Assembly: GCA_903953145.1 (NCBI GenBank)
Contig: CAJBIL010000056.1
Location: 1 to 12,773 of the forward strand
DNA from: an uncultured beta proteobacterium
Lineage (GTDB): Bacteria > Pseudomonadota > Gammaproteobacteria > Burkholderiales > Rhodocyclaceae
Direction: 5' to 3'
DNA length: 12,773 nt
Of this stretch, positions 11,646 to 12,773 are shown in pieces. Under the pieces are notes generated by a model. That model did no database searches, had not been told where the DNA came from, and worked only from the letters and a program-made list of their open reading frames with translations. The position numbers and the translations under genes were made by a program. Position 1 is the stretch's first letter; the number at the start of each line of letters is the position of its first letter.

Positions 11646-12773
11646 TTGTTCAAAGCAGTTTTCTTTTCGGCGCCCCATCGCGTCATGTTTTTTACCGGTG
11701 CTTTGCAGAGCTTGCTCACTATTGGGCTCTGGAACTTTGACCTTGGTGCGCGCTATGCCGGGCTATATGCACCGCTGGCTTCATCATTGCCGCCGGTCTG
11801 GCTGCATTCCTTGCTGATGATCTACGGACTGTTCTCGTTCTTCTTTTTCGGTTTCTTGATGACAGCGCTGATCAAGTGGGTCGGTGCGACGGCGCTTGTG
11901 CATCGTGAGTATTTGCCGCCTTTTCTCTTACTGGCCACCGGGTGGGCAGGGTTCTATCTGTCTTTGCTCGTGCCGGTATGGCAAACTTTCGCGCTCCTCC
12001 TGGTGGCTTCCGGCTGGTTCTGGGGTTGGTGGGTGCTCATTAAAGCGACGTATTACGGTACCAGTCAGGCCAAGGCGCATGCATGGGCGGTTCTGAGCGC
12101 TCTCGGGATTGGTGTGCCGGGTTTGTTGGCTTTCATCATCGGCGTTCAGTGGTCGGATGCGTTCTTGGTTCGCATTGCCGTTGAAGTCGGCCTGTGGTGT
12201 TGTCTGCTGCCGGTATTTTTTATCGTCAGTCATCGCATGCTGCCATTTTTCTCGAGTACGGTGATCCCGCGCTACACCATTTACCGCTCAATGCCGGTGT
12301 TATGGACGATGCTGGCTTGTTTCTTCCTGCATGCGCTCGGCAATATACTTTCTGCGCAGCGTTTCTTCTGGCCGGTGGATCTGCTGGTCGCAGGGCTGGC
12401 GTTTTTTCTCAGCTGGAAGTGGCAGGTGCAGCGCAGTTTTGTCGTCCCATTACTGGCCATGCATCATGTGGCGACGCTCTGGCTGGGCATCGGATTTACG
12501 TTGTATGCCGTGCAGGGCGGGATGTTGGCATTGGGCTTTAGCTGGGGCGGTCTGGCACCTCTCCATGCGCTGAGTATTGGCTACTTTGCTTCCATGTTGC
12601 TTGGTATGGCAACACGTGTAACGCTTGGCCACTCCGGGCGGACGCTGGCGACGGATCGCTGGGCCTGGGGCCTGTTCTGGGTATTTCAACTGGTTGTGGT
12701 CTTGCGGTTGGCCGGTGAATTTGTCGTTTTGAGTGGTTTTGGCAATCTGATCTGGCTTGCTTCACTCGGCTGG
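11646..12773 (+). CDS. nnrS: NnrS family heme/copper membrane protein (3' partial)
   Basis: The frame is open from a TTG at 11646 to the window edge, 376 residues, with no stop. NnrS proteins are haem- and copper-containing 12-TM proteins induced with denitrification and protective against NO stress. Family traits are the start FFSAPHRVMFF (H11), the segment WLHSLLMIYGLFSFFFFG (52-69) where typical members have HAHEMLFGF, the SHRMLPFF stretch in the middle, and the C-terminal HALSIGYF...TRVTLGHSGRTL region, which is the clearest match. The first histidine motif is changed, so this is a divergent member. About 10-11 membrane segments are visible. The TTG start is chosen because AGAAGG lies 8 bases upstream; an in-frame GTG at 11613 is the alternative. 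It follows the membrane protein gene by 44 bp and is probably in the same operon. Confidence 0.82.
   Translation, partial: MFKAVFFSAPHRVMFFTGALQSLLTIGLWNFDLGARYAGLYAPLASSLPPVWLHSLLMIYGLFSFFFFGFLMTALIKWVGATALVHREYLPPFLLLATGWAGFYLSLLVPVWQTFALLLVASGWFWGWWVLIKATYYGTSQAKAHAWAVLSALGIGVPGLLAFIIGVQWSDAFLVRIAVEVGLWCCLLPVFFIVSHRMLPFFSSTVIPRYTIYRSMPVLWTMLACFFLHALGNILSAQRFFWPVDLLVAGLAFFLSWKWQVQRSFVVPLLAMHHVATLWLGIGFTLYAVQGGMLALGFSWGGLAPLHALSIGYFASMLLGMATRVTLGHSGRTLATDRWAWGLFWVFQLVVVLRLAGEFVVLSGFGNLIWLASLGW

Noticed and set aside
1..12773. CRISPR arrays, tRNA or rRNA genes, insertion sequences, integrase or phage genes
   Set aside because: No regularly spaced repeats, transposase-like proteins, cloverleaf-like segments or rRNA sequence were seen; genes are closely packed with uniform codon style.

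Overview
The window looks like chromosomal DNA of a facultatively anaerobic betaproteobacterium, most likely of the Rhodocyclales type (Dechloromonas, Azonexus or Accumulibacter-like). This is an inference from the gene families (group 3d Hox hydrogenase, class I PHA synthase, NnrS-type NO-response genes, FNR/Dnr-type boxes) and from protein wording that resembles that group. No rRNA or other taxonomic marker is present, so the assignment is tentative. There are no tRNAs, insertion sequences, CRISPR arrays or phage genes, and no stretch over 300 bases without a gene.

Region 1 (1-4153, plus strand) is the end of an operon for a bidirectional NAD(H)-linked [NiFe] hydrogenase: hoxU (5' end cut off by the window), hoxY, hoxH and the endopeptidase hoxW. 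An unrecognised exported protein follows and ends at a strong bidirectional terminator at 4127-4153. Region 2 (4187-7960) holds a minus-strand universal stress protein, divergent from a beta-CASP metallo-beta-lactamase-fold RNA hydrolase, which is followed by class I poly(3-hydroxyalkanoate) synthase (phaC). The divergent intergenic carries a 9/10 FNR/Anr-type box.

Region 3 (8104-9473) is a tightly coupled two-gene unit. The first gene encodes a small soluble protein with a degenerate chemoreceptor signalling-hairpin motif. The second encodes a stand-alone flavodiiron-type di-iron domain with all expected metal ligands but no flavodoxin domain, like the 'ODP' oxygen/iron sensors known from chemotaxis. 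Region 4 (9586-12773) is an operon of hemerythrin, a DUF2249 protein, a 12-TM heme-copper-oxidase-like membrane protein and a divergent NnrS cut off by the window end. It has a Dnr/FNR-type box exactly 41.5 bp upstream of the start expected from a good -10 element.

Taken together the window reads as a set of functions for life at the oxic/anoxic boundary: hydrogen/NADH balancing (Hox), carbon and reductant storage (PhaC), stress and RNA turnover (Usp, beta-CASP), and sensing or defence against O2 and NO (receptor-like/ODP pair, hemerythrin, DUF2249, NnrS). The strongest candidate for something little described is the receptor-like/ODP pair lying directly upstream of the hemerythrin-NnrS operon.
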